Assembly (NCBI GenBank): GCA_963738025.1
Contig: CAVTWA010000020.1
Location: 221,212-285,211 of the forward strand
Length of the DNA: 64,000 bases
Reading direction: 5' to 3'
Origin: 20CM-2-55-15 sp963738025
GTDB taxonomy: Bacteria; Acidobacteriota; Terriglobia; 20CM-2-55-15
In this document: positions 42,604 through 51,314 of the stretch, in pieces
Position numbering within the stretch: the stretch's first letter is position 1
How the letters are laid out: every line of letters starts with the position of its first letter
Position numbers and translations under genes: made by a program
Notes under the pieces: generated by a model
Databases searched by the model: none
The model's input: the letters and a program-made list of their open reading frames with translations, nothing else
What the model was told of the DNA's origin: nothing

Positions 42604-43779
42604 TTATCTTCTATCGCAGGACGCGACTTCACTTTCCACAAGCTGCAGCTTCGCGCCGACTCCGGATACGCGGCGGTTCGGAAACTCCGCCACGTTGCCA
42701 GAATCCGACATGGAGAAGCTGGAGACGCCACGTTCCTTGGAGAAGGTCAGTCGATCACCAGAAGTGCCGAGGTCGATTTTGATTACATCGCCGAGGCCGA
42801 TTTGTCCGGTAGCGATCAGGTTCGAGATCGGATAGACGAGGTGACGCTCGATCGCCCGTTTGAGGTGTCGCGCACCGTATTTCAGGTCAGTGCCTTCCCG
42901 CAGAAGAAACTCTTTCGCCTCTGTGGTACACCTGAAGATGAACTGTTTATCGGACTGCGACGCCATGATGCGATTCTGGACGTCGTTGAGTTCGATATCC
43001 AGCACCTGACGGAGGTGCTGCTGGTTGAGCGTCCGGAAGACGACGACCTTATCGATGCGGTTCATGAATTCCGGAGAGAACTTCCTTTTCGCCACGTCCA
43101 GCGCTATGTGATACATCTTCTTGTCGATTTCCGCCAGACTTTCGTCGTCCTGACGGACGCCCGACGTAAATCCGATGCCGCCCGTCAACATTTCACTCAT
43201 CTCCACCGCACCGAGGTTCGATGTCATGAAGATGACGCATTTCGACAGATCGACTTTGCGATTGTCTCCGAGAGTCAGCGTCGCTTTATCAAGGATACCC
43301 AGCAACAACTGCCACAACGCGTCGTTCGCCTTTTCGATTTCATCGAACAGGACGAAGCTGATTCGTGCTCGATCCGTCTGGTACTGATCGAGCGCTTCCT
43401 GCGTCAACAGCGGCGGAGTTTCGCGGTGTCCGAGATAACCCGGAGGAGATCCGATCAGTTTCGCAATTTCGTGACTGTGCTGGAATTCCGCGCAATCAAT
43501 TTTGATGAATGCCCGCGGACTTCCAAACAGGATCTCCGCAGAGGCTTCAACGACTCTCGTTTTGCCGGAGCCGGTGGGGCCTAGGAACAACAGGTTTCCA
43601 ATCGGACGCCCAGGTGTGTTCATGCCCGCCAGATAAATCTGGTACATGTTCACGATCCGGCGAACTGCCCGGTCTTGTCCGACGATTTTGCTCAGAAGCC
43701 GCCGCTCGAAGTCCAGTACTTCGGGGCTGCGCATTTCTGGGTCGAGGAGTACTTCTTCCGAAACGAACGGTTTGACCAT
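42604..43779 (-). CDS. Single-domain Clp-type AAA+ ATPase
   Basis: 391 residues, one AAA+ module of the ClpB/ClpX C-terminal type: SKIVGQDRAVRRIVNMYQIY near residues 30-49, Walker A LFLGPTGSGKTRVVE near 65-79, Walker B ISFVLFDEIEKANDAL near 139-154, sensor-1 VIFMTSNLGAVEMSE near 180-194, arginine-rich sensor-2 segment LKYGARHLKRAIERH near 318-332. ClpA/B proteins have a second AAA+ module or an N domain and ClpX a zinc domain; none is here, so the protein is unusually short at both ends. It could remodel proteins, or serve a specialised complex. No protease gene is adjacent. ATG 43779 is supported by an in-frame start right before VKPFVSEEVLLDPEMR. Confidence 0.85.
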   Translation of the reverse strand: MVKPFVSEEVLLDPEMRSPEVLDFERRLLSKIVGQDRAVRRIVNMYQIYLAGMNTPGRPIGNLLFLGPTGSGKTRVVEASAEILFGSPRAFIKIDCAEFQHSHEIAKLIGSPPGYLGHRETPPLLTQEALDQYQTDRARISFVLFDEIEKANDALWQLLLGILDKATLTLGDNRKVDLSKCVIFMTSNLGAVEMSEMLTGGIGFTSGVRQDDESLAEIDKKMYHIALDVAKRKFSPEFMNRIDKVVVFRTLNQQHLRQVLDIELNDVQNRIMASQSDKQFIFRCTTEAKEFLLREGTDLKYGARHLKRAIERHLVYPISNLIATGQIGLGDVIKIDLGTSGDRLTFSKERGVSSFSMSDSGNVAEFPNRRVSGVGAKLQLVESEVASCDRR

Positions 43780-43996
43780 CGCTTTGCACCTCTTGCCGGT
43801 CTTTCCCAGGCTTGCCAGGACACCGAATTAGTCAGCTTCCACCAAGAATCCTGCAAGTCGTCTACCAATCAAAATCCGCTGTCGACATCTTGGACGGCCC
43901 TCCCGCCCTTTCGGTGGAATCACCGTTCATCTCAGGTGTTATCGGCAGGGGAATTGGCGAGCTTTAGCCCAAGGTAAGAATAGCCTTTTGAATCAA

Positions 43997-45133
43997 CTAC
44001 CTAACGGGGGACCCGGATTCTCCGATCGTACGGCGATAGAGTTCCTCGTACTGCAAAACAATCTTGCTCGCGCAGAAATCGCGTGTGGCGTGCTCCCGGG
44101 CAGCCTTGCCCAGGCCTTCGCGCAAAGCTGGATTCGATAGGATGGAAAGGCAACCATCTGCCATTGAATTGATGTCGCCGACATCGTACAGGAACCCGTC
44201 GACCCCGTCCCTCACGACTTCAGGAATACCCCCGACGCGAGTGGCGATAACCGGCACCTCGCAGGCCATCGCCTCCAACGCGACCAGACCGAAAGACTCC
44301 AGTTCACTCGGCAGGAGCAGAATGTCCGAAATCGCCAGTAGTTGACTCATGTCGTTCTGCTTGCCAACAAAGGTCACCGCGTCCTCAATCCCGTGCGTGC
44401 GGGCCAGCCATTCCGCCTTTGGCCGTTCCGGCCCGTCGCCTACCAGGAGCAGCCTGGCCTTTGCGCGTTTGCGGACACTGGCAAAAATTCCGACGACATC
44501 TTCGACTCTTTTGACAGGACGGAAATTCGAAATGTGGATCAAGATTCCTTCGTCATCGGCAGCGAATTTTTTCCGCATCGTTCTGTCCGTTGCGGGTCCA
44601 TAGATATTGCAGTCGACGAAGTTGGGGATGACCTCCACAGGACGTCCTATCTGAAATTCCTGAATAGTACGCTGTTTGAGGTATTCGGATACTGCGGTGA
44701 CGGAATCGCTGCGTTCTATTCCAAACCGCGTGATCGGCAAATACGACCGGTCGTTACCCACCAATGTAATGTCGGTACCATGAAGGGTGGTGACAAACGG
44801 CACTACTCGATCGGTCATCATCATCTTCGCAAGATAGGCGCTGATCGAGTGCGGAATGGCGTAATGAACATGGAGAATGTCCAGATCGAATCGCGTCATT
44901 ACCTCGGCCATCTTCGTAGCCAGTACGAGGTCGTAAGGAGGGTATTCGAAAAGTGGATACGAGAGGACTTCGACTTCATGAAAGTAGATGTGATCGGTCA
45001 TCGTGAGGCGAATCGGAAGTGCATAGCTGATGAAGTGCACGTCGTGACCACGCGCTGCCAGTTCCTTCCCTAGCTCCGTGGCTACCACCCCACTGCCGCC
45101 GTATGTCGGATAACAAGTGATCCCGATCTTCAT
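43997..45133 (-). CDS. bshA: N-acetyl-alpha-D-glucosaminyl L-malate synthase
   Basis: 378 residues. First step of bacillithiol synthesis: UDP-GlcNAc + L-malate to GlcNAc-malate, in the cytosol. The start MKIGITCYPTYGGSGVVATELG is the BshA signature, followed by HVHYAIPHSISAYLAK near residues 85-100, TTLHGTDITLVGNDRSY near 115-131, and the donor site GDGPERPKAE, ESFGLVALEAMACEVPVIAT near 275-294. It overlaps the upstream bshC gene by four bases (ATGA at 45133-45130), so the two are translated together. BshB, the deacetylase step, is not in the window. Confidence 0.95.
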   Translation of the reverse strand: MKIGITCYPTYGGSGVVATELGKELAARGHDVHFISYALPIRLTMTDHIYFHEVEVLSYPLFEYPPYDLVLATKMAEVMTRFDLDILHVHYAIPHSISAYLAKMMMTDRVVPFVTTLHGTDITLVGNDRSYLPITRFGIERSDSVTAVSEYLKQRTIQEFQIGRPVEVIPNFVDCNIYGPATDRTMRKKFAADDEGILIHISNFRPVKRVEDVVGIFASVRKRAKARLLLVGDGPERPKAEWLARTHGIEDAVTFVGKQNDMSQLLAISDILLLPSELESFGLVALEAMACEVPVIATRVGGIPEVVRDGVDGFLYDVGDINSMADGCLSILSNPALREGLGKAAREHATRDFCASKIVLQYEELYRRTIGESGSPVR

Positions 45134-46644
45134 ATTTCGATGACCTGATGTTCTCTGGAGTCCAGCTCGAGTGCCTCTTCAAGCCGTCCGATAAAACCGA
45201 ACCCGTAGCGTACTAGGAACGAACTGATATTCAGCACTCTTTCCTGGAGCTTCTTTTCCGGAAAAATCGAATTCGTGATGGCCTCGAGATGCCGCTCGAG
45301 TGTCTCGTTACGCCGCGCTTCGGCATTCACGAATTTGGTTTTCAATGCTTCGACCTGATGCAGGATTTTCTGGCGCGCGGTATCCAGCGCTCCTCCGAGT
45401 GTAGGATCGACCACCTGAAGCGCAGGACGGACGGTGTCCAGGCTCGCGCCGATCTGGTCCCGGACTCTGTCGAAGACCTCGACGCCCTGGATGCTGGCAA
45501 CCGCCTTTCGGCGTAAGAAGTCGCGCCCGCGAAAGACGTCCAGAAACTCCATATCATATTTGTTGAGAGCGCGGACAATTCGGCTTTCGAGAATCGTGGC
45601 GCTGATACGCGGCACCACCGGAGGCACAGGACGGCCCAGTGCCTGGTACACGGCACCTGCCTGAGCGAAATAGGCGACCTCTGCCGGACCTCCGATATAC
45701 GCAGCCGTCGGGAAAATAGAGTCCTGCATCGCCGGCCGCAACAGGACATTGGCGCTGAGCGACAGATCGTCTCGAAGGTCCTCCGGTTTCAAGGGCTGCC
45801 GCGATTTCCCACGATAGGCAAACAGACCGGTGAAACCACTGTCTACCTTCACCTGCTCGTGATATCCGGCATCGGAGAGCGCACGGCTGCGCGCTACCAC
45901 CGCTGATCGAATATCCGAGTTCCGGCGGACAGCTTCGATCAACGTTGGTTGCGCCAGACGCCGCAAGTCCGGATTCAGCGGGTTGGCCAATACCAGCGCA
46001 GTCGGCGCGAACAGTTTCTCCAGCATCCCGCGGAATGCATCCACGGGCGAAATTCCAGGCCGGTAAGTCGATTCGAGCAGCTCGCACACGGGCGCCAGAA
46101 ACTCGGATTCCGGCAGGCTCGCAAGACACTTCGAGATTGCACCGGAAACGTCCTCCCCTAACGTCAACCACCCTACGGGCGACAGGTCGGGATTGGTGAG
46201 CGCAACGCGAACATGAGAAATCCCGGAATCGCGATCCAACACCGACGCAGACTCGATTTCCTGGTAGTCGTGATCTTCCGCCGCAATCCAGAACACGGGG
46301 ACCGCCGGCACACCTGCCGCCTCCAATGCCTTGGCGAGTTTGATGACTGTCAGGATTTTGAGAATCGTGTAGTTCGGCCCGGCAAAAAGCTGAGCCTGCT
46401 GCCCGGTAATGACCGCAACCGCGCCGGCTGCAAGCTTTTCAATCGATTTGGAGCTTCCAGTCAGCCCGGCACACAAACGTTCACGATGCGCGCGATCCAA
46501 TGGCTTACGCTGCCGGGCAAAGGCGGCAATCGCTTCGACGGAAAATGGCTGAGGATAAAATTGCCGGACGCGGTTCCAATCGCTGACATAATCCAGGAAG
46601 AGCGCCGACATCGATGGCAAACTTCCGAAAGGAATGCGCATCAT
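45130..46644 (-). CDS. bshC: Bacillithiol biosynthesis cysteine-adding enzyme
   Basis: 504 residues, family-typical length is about 530-540. BshC adds cysteine to GlcN-malate, the last bacillithiol step. Recognised blocks: ITGQQAQLFAGPNYTILKIL near residues 80-99, PVFWIAAEDHDYQEI near 113-127, and YIGGPAEVAYFAQAGAVYQALG near 310-331. The C-terminal part has the coiled-coil-like helices usual in this family. Starts with ATG ATG at 46644-46639 and overlaps the dapA-like stop by four bases (ATGA), so bshC follows it in the same operon and is in turn coupled to bshA. Intact. Confidence 0.94.
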   Translation of the reverse strand: MMRIPFGSLPSMSALFLDYVSDWNRVRQFYPQPFSVEAIAAFARQRKPLDRAHRERLCAGLTGSSKSIEKLAAGAVAVITGQQAQLFAGPNYTILKILTVIKLAKALEAAGVPAVPVFWIAAEDHDYQEIESASVLDRDSGISHVRVALTNPDLSPVGWLTLGEDVSGAISKCLASLPESEFLAPVCELLESTYRPGISPVDAFRGMLEKLFAPTALVLANPLNPDLRRLAQPTLIEAVRRNSDIRSAVVARSRALSDAGYHEQVKVDSGFTGLFAYRGKSRQPLKPEDLRDDLSLSANVLLRPAMQDSIFPTAAYIGGPAEVAYFAQAGAVYQALGRPVPPVVPRISATILESRIVRALNKYDMEFLDVFRGRDFLRRKAVASIQGVEVFDRVRDQIGASLDTVRPALQVVDPTLGGALDTARQKILHQVEALKTKFVNAEARRNETLERHLEAITNSIFPEKKLQERVLNISSFLVRYGFGFIGRLEEALELDSREHQVIEI

Positions 46645-47546
46645 GAAAGTTCGGCGAGCTCGCTGTTCATCCTTCGGAAAACATGCGCCAAATCCACTTG
46701 CTGTTCCGATTGCAACGGAAGTAAGGGCCGTCGCGGCAGACCACCCTGCAATCCTTCAAGCTCCATTGCCGTCTTCAGACCGGCAATACCGTTTTTCCCG
46801 GTAACCGCTCCGGCAGCCGGGGCAATGATGCGTTGAATGAGGCCGGCTTTCTGATAATCTCCGGCAACGAATGCTCGATAGAGCAGGAGCGCCGCTCTCG
46901 GGGCGGCACACGCAAGCGCGATGATGCCGCCCCGAGCCCCGGCGACCATCGCAGGCAGAAGCGTAGCCGCGGCCCCCGCCACAACCTGAAATTTTGACGG
47001 GTCGGTATTCCAGACGACTTCGGAAATCAGCTTCGGATCGCCCGAACTGTCTTTCAAGCCACGGATGTTCGGATGCTTTGAAACTTCGATCACCAGCCTG
47101 GATTCCAACGCAATCCCGGTGAATACGGGGACGTTATAAACGATCACCGGGACAGGCGACGCATCCGCAACTGCGGTGTAGTGCGCCTTATACGCATCGA
47201 ATGTCATCTGGGCTTTGAAATAAAACGGATTTTTGATCAGAACAGCGTCCGCGCCTCGGTCTGCCGCCTCCCGGGTTAAGGTAATCGTCGCTCGTGTCGA
47301 TTCAACCCCCGTGCCCACCAGCAACGTCATCGAAGAAGGTACGCGTCTGCGCGCAGCTTCGATCAGGGCTAGTTTCTCCGAATGCTCCAGATAGACGGAC
47401 TCACCATTGGAACCCGCAACTAAAAACCCTTCAACTCCGGCTTCGATATATTTATCGATATTGCGTTCGAATGCATCGTAACGGATCGCGCCGGCGTCAT
47501 CGAACGGAGTGACCATCGGCGGTATGATCCCTTTAAAGCTAAACAT
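46641..47546 (-). CDS. DapA/HOGA1-family aldolase
   Basis: 301 residues, TIM-barrel class I aldolase of the dihydrodipicolinate synthase family. The start FKGIIPPMVTPFDDAGAI, the glycine motif LVAGSNGESVYL near residues 41-52, the tyrosine in PVIVYNVPVFTG near 135-146 and the Schiff-base lysine in RGLKDSSGDP near 162-171 are all there. DapA proper reads GTTGE where this has GSNGE, so it more likely acts as a 4-hydroxy-2-oxoglutarate or similar aldolase/lyase than in lysine synthesis, which is inference. It is the first gene of the operon with bshC and bshA; a role in feeding malate-like substrates is untested. A perfect 77-base palindrome lies 18 bases upstream of its start. Confidence 0.87.
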   Translation of the reverse strand: MFSFKGIIPPMVTPFDDAGAIRYDAFERNIDKYIEAGVEGFLVAGSNGESVYLEHSEKLALIEAARRRVPSSMTLLVGTGVESTRATITLTREAADRGADAVLIKNPFYFKAQMTFDAYKAHYTAVADASPVPVIVYNVPVFTGIALESRLVIEVSKHPNIRGLKDSSGDPKLISEVVWNTDPSKFQVVAGAAATLLPAMVAGARGGIIALACAAPRAALLLYRAFVAGDYQKAGLIQRIIAPAAGAVTGKNGIAGLKTAMELEGLQGGLPRRPLLPLQSEQQVDLAHVFRRMNSELAELS

Positions 47547-47564
47547 CCGGGAGATTTTAGCATC

Positions 47565-47641
47565 GGAAGGAACACAAGAAGCACAAAAGGGATAAGAAGT
47601 GAGTCACTTCTTATCCCTTTTGTGCTTCTTGTGTTCCTTCC
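47565..47641. repeat. Perfect 77-base palindrome (family 4)
   Basis: Both arms of 38 bases match exactly around base 47603 (GAAGTGAGTCACTTC at the centre; outer ends GGAAGGAACACAAGAAGCAC). It fills the 99-base gap between the isomerase stop and the DapA-like start, so it likely separates transcripts. Confidence 0.92.
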
Positions 47642-47645
47642 CTTT

Positions 47646-48887
47646 TCAGCTGCGGTAGGCCTCCCGGCCGATACCCTGAACCGGAATATCCTGCGCGGCC
47701 AGAACCTCGTGCTGAAGGGCAAACATACAGGCTGCAGCCTGGTCGATACGGCGGGTAAAGGCGATGGATCCCTGCAGGATCGGCTTTAAGCGTTCCCGAT
47801 CCTGAATGCGGGCGCGCGGATACTCGTGCTCGACAATGAGATAGGTATTCGCCACATCGAGTGGCAACAGTTCTCGAGCGGCAAGCTGGTGATCCAGCCA
47901 ATCGACACTTCGATTCTGCAGATACGCCAGCGGGTCGTGGCGAGCCGTTCCGGGCAGTTCATGCTCGCACAACACGGTCTGTTTCTTCCAGGCATTCACC
48001 TGGTCGGCGGGATTGTCCGAAGGCTTTCCGTCAAGCCAGTCTCCGCGTTCCAGCGTCTGTCCACCGTAGCCCCACGCGGCGACCCCTTTCGCATCGATCA
48101 CTTGCCCTTTGACGTGAAAACCGCCGATGAGAAAACCATATCCAGCATCCTTCAGATACTGGAAAATCGACCGCGTATCCTGCCCCATCAAGATGGCATG
48201 CGATGGGTCGTAATGAATCCGGAATTGATCTCCGACTGCATGTTTTTCGCAAATCCGATGCAAAGCAATCCAGGCACCGGGTGTATAGCCGATGTTGTTG
48301 TGGAAACTATCGGAAGTGGTCCAGCCCGGCATCGGGCACTGCTCGACACGAAACGTCAGACCGCGTTCTTTTGCGGCTTTAAGAAGCGGGACGAAGTGCT
48401 GTTCAAAATCCACCAGGTTCTGATCCATGCTGTGCTGCTGATTCCGGCCCACAAACCCGCAGACGGCACTCACACCCAGTAATGCTGCAGCTTCAAACGT
48501 GCGCATCATGAAGTCATGCTTCTTCTTTCGCAGCGCTGCGTCGTGATGAAGCATGTTGTCGAAATAGGCAATATCCGACACCTCGAGCCTGGCAGTCTTT
48601 AAGGCAGTCTCGACGCGCCTGGCGCGATCGCGGTCAAAAGGCTTGCGGAGATCGAGCGTGTTCGCCACGGGATCGAGCATCGCTTCCGGCGGCACGTCCG
48701 ATTCAGACGGATGAAGGGCTGCCGAAATCTGCACGCAATCGACATCAAGCTCTCGCGCGAATTCAACCCATTCCTCAATCGCACGGTCGGGATCTTTGTC
48801 GCGAATCGATCGTGGCGTTAATTCCTGGAGCGCAGCAGTGAGGACACCAACCTTCATGAATCTGGGTTCGAATTTACGAGTAGGCAT
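47646..48887 (-). CDS. Sugar phosphate isomerase/epimerase-like TIM-barrel protein
   Basis: 413 residues, longer than the common 270-300 of the AP-endonuclease-2-like (PF01261) family. Metal-site landmarks: LDVDCVQISAALHPSESD near residues 47-64, FRVEQCPMPGWT near 178-189 (glutamate ligand), HYDPSHAILMGQD near 226-238 (histidine/aspartate ligands), GGFHVKGQVIDAKGVAAWG near 253-271, and LIVEHEYPR near 363-371. Such proteins interconvert keto sugars or act on inositol-type compounds with a divalent metal. The start ATG 48887 has AAGGAG eight bases upstream. Unlinked to a sugar transporter here; substrate unknown. Confidence 0.83.
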   Translation of the reverse strand: MPTRKFEPRFMKVGVLTAALQELTPRSIRDKDPDRAIEEWVEFARELDVDCVQISAALHPSESDVPPEAMLDPVANTLDLRKPFDRDRARRVETALKTARLEVSDIAYFDNMLHHDAALRKKKHDFMMRTFEAAALLGVSAVCGFVGRNQQHSMDQNLVDFEQHFVPLLKAAKERGLTFRVEQCPMPGWTTSDSFHNNIGYTPGAWIALHRICEKHAVGDQFRIHYDPSHAILMGQDTRSIFQYLKDAGYGFLIGGFHVKGQVIDAKGVAAWGYGGQTLERGDWLDGKPSDNPADQVNAWKKQTVLCEHELPGTARHDPLAYLQNRSVDWLDHQLAARELLPLDVANTYLIVEHEYPRARIQDRERLKPILQGSIAFTRRIDQAAACMFALQHEVLAAQDIPVQGIGREAYRS

Positions 48888-48936
48888 GGATCTCCTTTCG
48901 CATGCAAAATATGCGAAAACTGTGTAAGGTCCAAGT

Positions 48937-49728
48937 ATGAATCCACTATTGTGGCTTGCAGTATTGGTGATTATGCAACAAAGCCCCGCCTCGCAACCGC
49001 CTCCGCGAACAGTGACACCTCAAACTTATCCGCGCGAAATCGTACTCGCCGGACAAACCCGTTTTGCCGACGAATGTGCGTTATGCCATGGCCGTGATGC
49101 GGGAGGAAGCGACATGGGGCCCGATCTGACGCGTTCCGGTCTGGTTGCGCAAGATTCTCACGGAGATAAAATCGGACCGCTGGTCCGGGCAGGCCGTGTG
49201 GACAAAGGCATGCCCGCGTTTGACGTAAGCGATGCCGAAATCGAGGCAATGGTCGCATTTATTCACGATCAAAAAACCAAAGGCGAAGCTGTTGGCGGAG
49301 GACGGCGTTCGGTAGACATATCGGACCTTCAGACCGGGAATCCAGAAGCGGGCCAGAAGTATTTCAATGGTGCCGGTGCTTGCTCGAGGTGCCACTCGCC
49401 GACGGGCGACCTTGCCGGAATTGCTAACCGTTTTCGTGGACTGCCACTGCTCCAGCGGATGCTCTATCCACAGAGCACGCGTCCGGCGCCCGCGCCGGGG
49501 AAGGTTAACATCACCCTGTCTTCAGGCGAGATCGTCACCGGCACGCTGGTGTCGCGCGATGAGTTCACCATTCAGATCAAAGATAGTTCCGGAGCGCCGC
49601 GATCGTGGGACATCAAGGACGTGAAATTTACTGTGGACGACCCCGTGTCCGCCCATTTCGAACAACTCGGAAAGTATTCCGATGACGACATGCACGATGT
49701 TTATGCGTATCTTCAAACTCTGCACTAG
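48937..49728 (+). CDS. Diheme c-type cytochrome paired with PQQ dehydrogenase
   Basis: 263 residues. Signal-like start (MNPLLWLAVLVIMQQ), then two cytochrome c domains: CALCHGRDAGGSDMGPDLTR near residues 48-67 and CSRCHSPTGDLAGIANRF near 149-166. The remaining C-terminal part (NITLSSGEIVTGTLVSRDEF, EQLGKYSDDDMHDVYAYLQTLH) is an extra region found in acidobacterial cytochrome-like proteins. It probably receives electrons from the dehydrogenase encoded next, whose reading frame overlaps its end, so the two form an operon. ATG 48937 follows a GGTCCAAGT stretch, a weak ribosome site. Confidence 0.87.
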   Translation: MNPLLWLAVLVIMQQSPASQPPPRTVTPQTYPREIVLAGQTRFADECALCHGRDAGGSDMGPDLTRSGLVAQDSHGDKIGPLVRAGRVDKGMPAFDVSDAEIEAMVAFIHDQKTKGEAVGGGRRSVDISDLQTGNPEAGQKYFNGAGACSRCHSPTGDLAGIANRFRGLPLLQRMLYPQSTRPAPAPGKVNITLSSGEIVTGTLVSRDEFTIQIKDSSGAPRSWDIKDVKFTVDDPVSAHFEQLGKYSDDDMHDVYAYLQTLH

Positions 49729-51226
49729 CGCCTTCGTGCCTTTGTGCCTCTGCGTTGTGGCGGTCATCGCACAGGGCCCGCCCCCAACCAGTTGGCCAAC
49801 ATACCACGGCGACAACACCGGCCAGCGCCACAGCCTTTTAAGCGAGATAACACCCGGAAACGTCGCCCGCTTGTCGAAGGTATGGACGTTTCAAACAGAA
49901 CAGAACCAGCAGATCAAGGCGACGCCGATTCTGGTCAACGGCATCATCTATATAAGCACCCCGGACAATCTCTGGTCGCTCGACGCCCGGACGGGACGTC
50001 AGCTATGGCACTACACCGCGCCGAAGAATAGTGCATTTCACATCGGCCATCGCGGTGTTGCGGTCTACAAAGACACCGTATTTCTCACGACTCCCGACGC
50101 TCACCTGATCGCACTGAACGCCGACGACGGAACCGTGCGCTGGAATGTCACCGTCGCCGATTCCAACAAAGGATATTGGTCCACTAACGCTCCGCTCATC
50201 GTCGGTAACCACGTGATGGTGGGTGTGTCCGGTGATTTCGACAATCTTCCGGGTCAGTTGAAGTCGATCGATGCCGAAACCGGCAAAACGCAATGGATTT
50301 TCTACAGCACGCCCCCCTCAGGGCTATCCGATCCGCCCAGTGGCGGCGCAACGGGCGGACAAATGTGGATGACCGGCACGTATGACCCGCAATTGAATCT
50401 GGTGTACGTTGGCACCGGAAATCCAACTCCCGTGCTTAATGGAGCCATGCGACCGGGTGACAATCCATGGACCTGCAGCATCGTCGCAATTAATCCGGAC
50501 ACCGGAAAACTTGCCTGGGGTTTCCAGGCCTCGCCGCACGATACACACGACTGGGACGCGGCCGAAGTGCCGGTACTCGTTGACGGCACTTTTAACGGAA
50601 CGCCTCGCAAGATGGTGATGCAGGCATCACGAAATGGCTACTTTTTCGTGCTGGACCGGACGAACGGCAAGAGTCTGCTTACGGTTCCTTTTGCAACCGT
50701 AAACTGGGCGAAAGGCGTCGATAAAGACGGACGGCCCATTCCCGACCCCGATAAAGAACCCTCACGCGATGGGCGGCTCGTCGCACCGAACGAGAGCGGT
50801 GCGACAAATTACCGGTCTCCCAGTTTTGATCGCCAGACCGGCTTGTTTATCGTCAGCGCTCATGACAGCTACGGGATTTACTTTTTCAAACCCGAACACG
50901 GCGAATACGGCTGGGCCGGCGCCGATTATGGGATTGCCGGCAAGGCGTTCCTGCGCGCTATCGATTACCAGACGGGTAAGATCAAATGGAATCACGAACT
51001 GGGGGACGGACCATCCGGTGCGGGCGTCATGACAACCGAAACCGGCCTGACATTCACGGGCGATGTGCCCGGCAACGCTCTCGCGCTTCGGACAGGCGAT
51101 GGCACGACCTTGTGGCACACTTCTGTTGGTAGAATGGGTAACGCACCGATTACCTATCAGCTCGACGGCAAGCAATTTGTACTCTTCGGAGGCGGCAGCG
51201 CGTTACACGCCTTCGCGCTTCAGTAG
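49682..51226 (+). CDS. PQQ-dependent alcohol dehydrogenase-like beta-propeller
   Basis: 514 residues from ATG 49682 (GGAAAG seven bases upstream); ATG 49703 is an alternative that opens the signal peptide directly. The signal peptide core is read from a repeat-like stretch (49730-49768). Propeller blades with W-docking motifs (YISTPDNLWSLDARTGRQLW, LNADDGTVRWNV, AINPDTGKLAWGF) and ASPHDTHDWDAAEVPVLVD near residue 285-303, a block typical of quinoprotein alcohol dehydrogenases at the PQQ site, support the assignment. It would oxidise an alcohol or aldehyde in the periplasm and pass electrons to the diheme cytochrome encoded upstream (46-base overlap). No vicinal CC is seen, unlike the dehydrogenase at 15389. 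Substrate unknown. Confidence 0.87.
   Translation: MTTCTMFMRIFKLCTSAFVPLCLCVVAVIAQGPPPTSWPTYHGDNTGQRHSLLSEITPGNVARLSKVWTFQTEQNQQIKATPILVNGIIYISTPDNLWSLDARTGRQLWHYTAPKNSAFHIGHRGVAVYKDTVFLTTPDAHLIALNADDGTVRWNVTVADSNKGYWSTNAPLIVGNHVMVGVSGDFDNLPGQLKSIDAETGKTQWIFYSTPPSGLSDPPSGGATGGQMWMTGTYDPQLNLVYVGTGNPTPVLNGAMRPGDNPWTCSIVAINPDTGKLAWGFQASPHDTHDWDAAEVPVLVDGTFNGTPRKMVMQASRNGYFFVLDRTNGKSLLTVPFATVNWAKGVDKDGRPIPDPDKEPSRDGRLVAPNESGATNYRSPSFDRQTGLFIVSAHDSYGIYFFKPEHGEYGWAGADYGIAGKAFLRAIDYQTGKIKWNHELGDGPSGAGVMTTETGLTFTGDVPGNALALRTGDGTTLWHTSVGRMGNAPITYQLDGKQFVLFGGGSALHAFALQ
49730..49768. repeat. CTTCGTGCCTTTGTGCCTC-type repeat inside the signal-peptide coding region
   Basis: GCGCCTTCGTGCCTTTGTGC followed by CTCTGCGTTGTGGCGGTCA reads in the signal peptide SAFVPLCLCVVAV of the PQQ dehydrogenase. 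A similar GTGCC/TTTGTGCC word pattern occurs between genes at 52815-52875 and in family 4 copies, which suggests an intergenic element was taken into coding use. Confidence 0.45.
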
Positions 51227-51229
51227 GTG

Positions 51230-51300
51230 CTGTAGGCGCGGTCTATGATCGCGTGCATTATTGGTGACGGGAAAAGCGCGGCCTGTGACCGCGCCTGCTG
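51230..51300. repeat. Family-5 palindromes (GGCGCGG...CCGCGCC), double
   Basis: TGTAGGCGCGGTCTATGATC and GCGCGGCCTGTGACCGCGCC are two related half-palindromes between the PQQ dehydrogenase stop and the ThuA-like start; related to 24530-24570. Confidence 0.7.
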
Positions 51301-51314
51301 AGACGGAATTCGCT

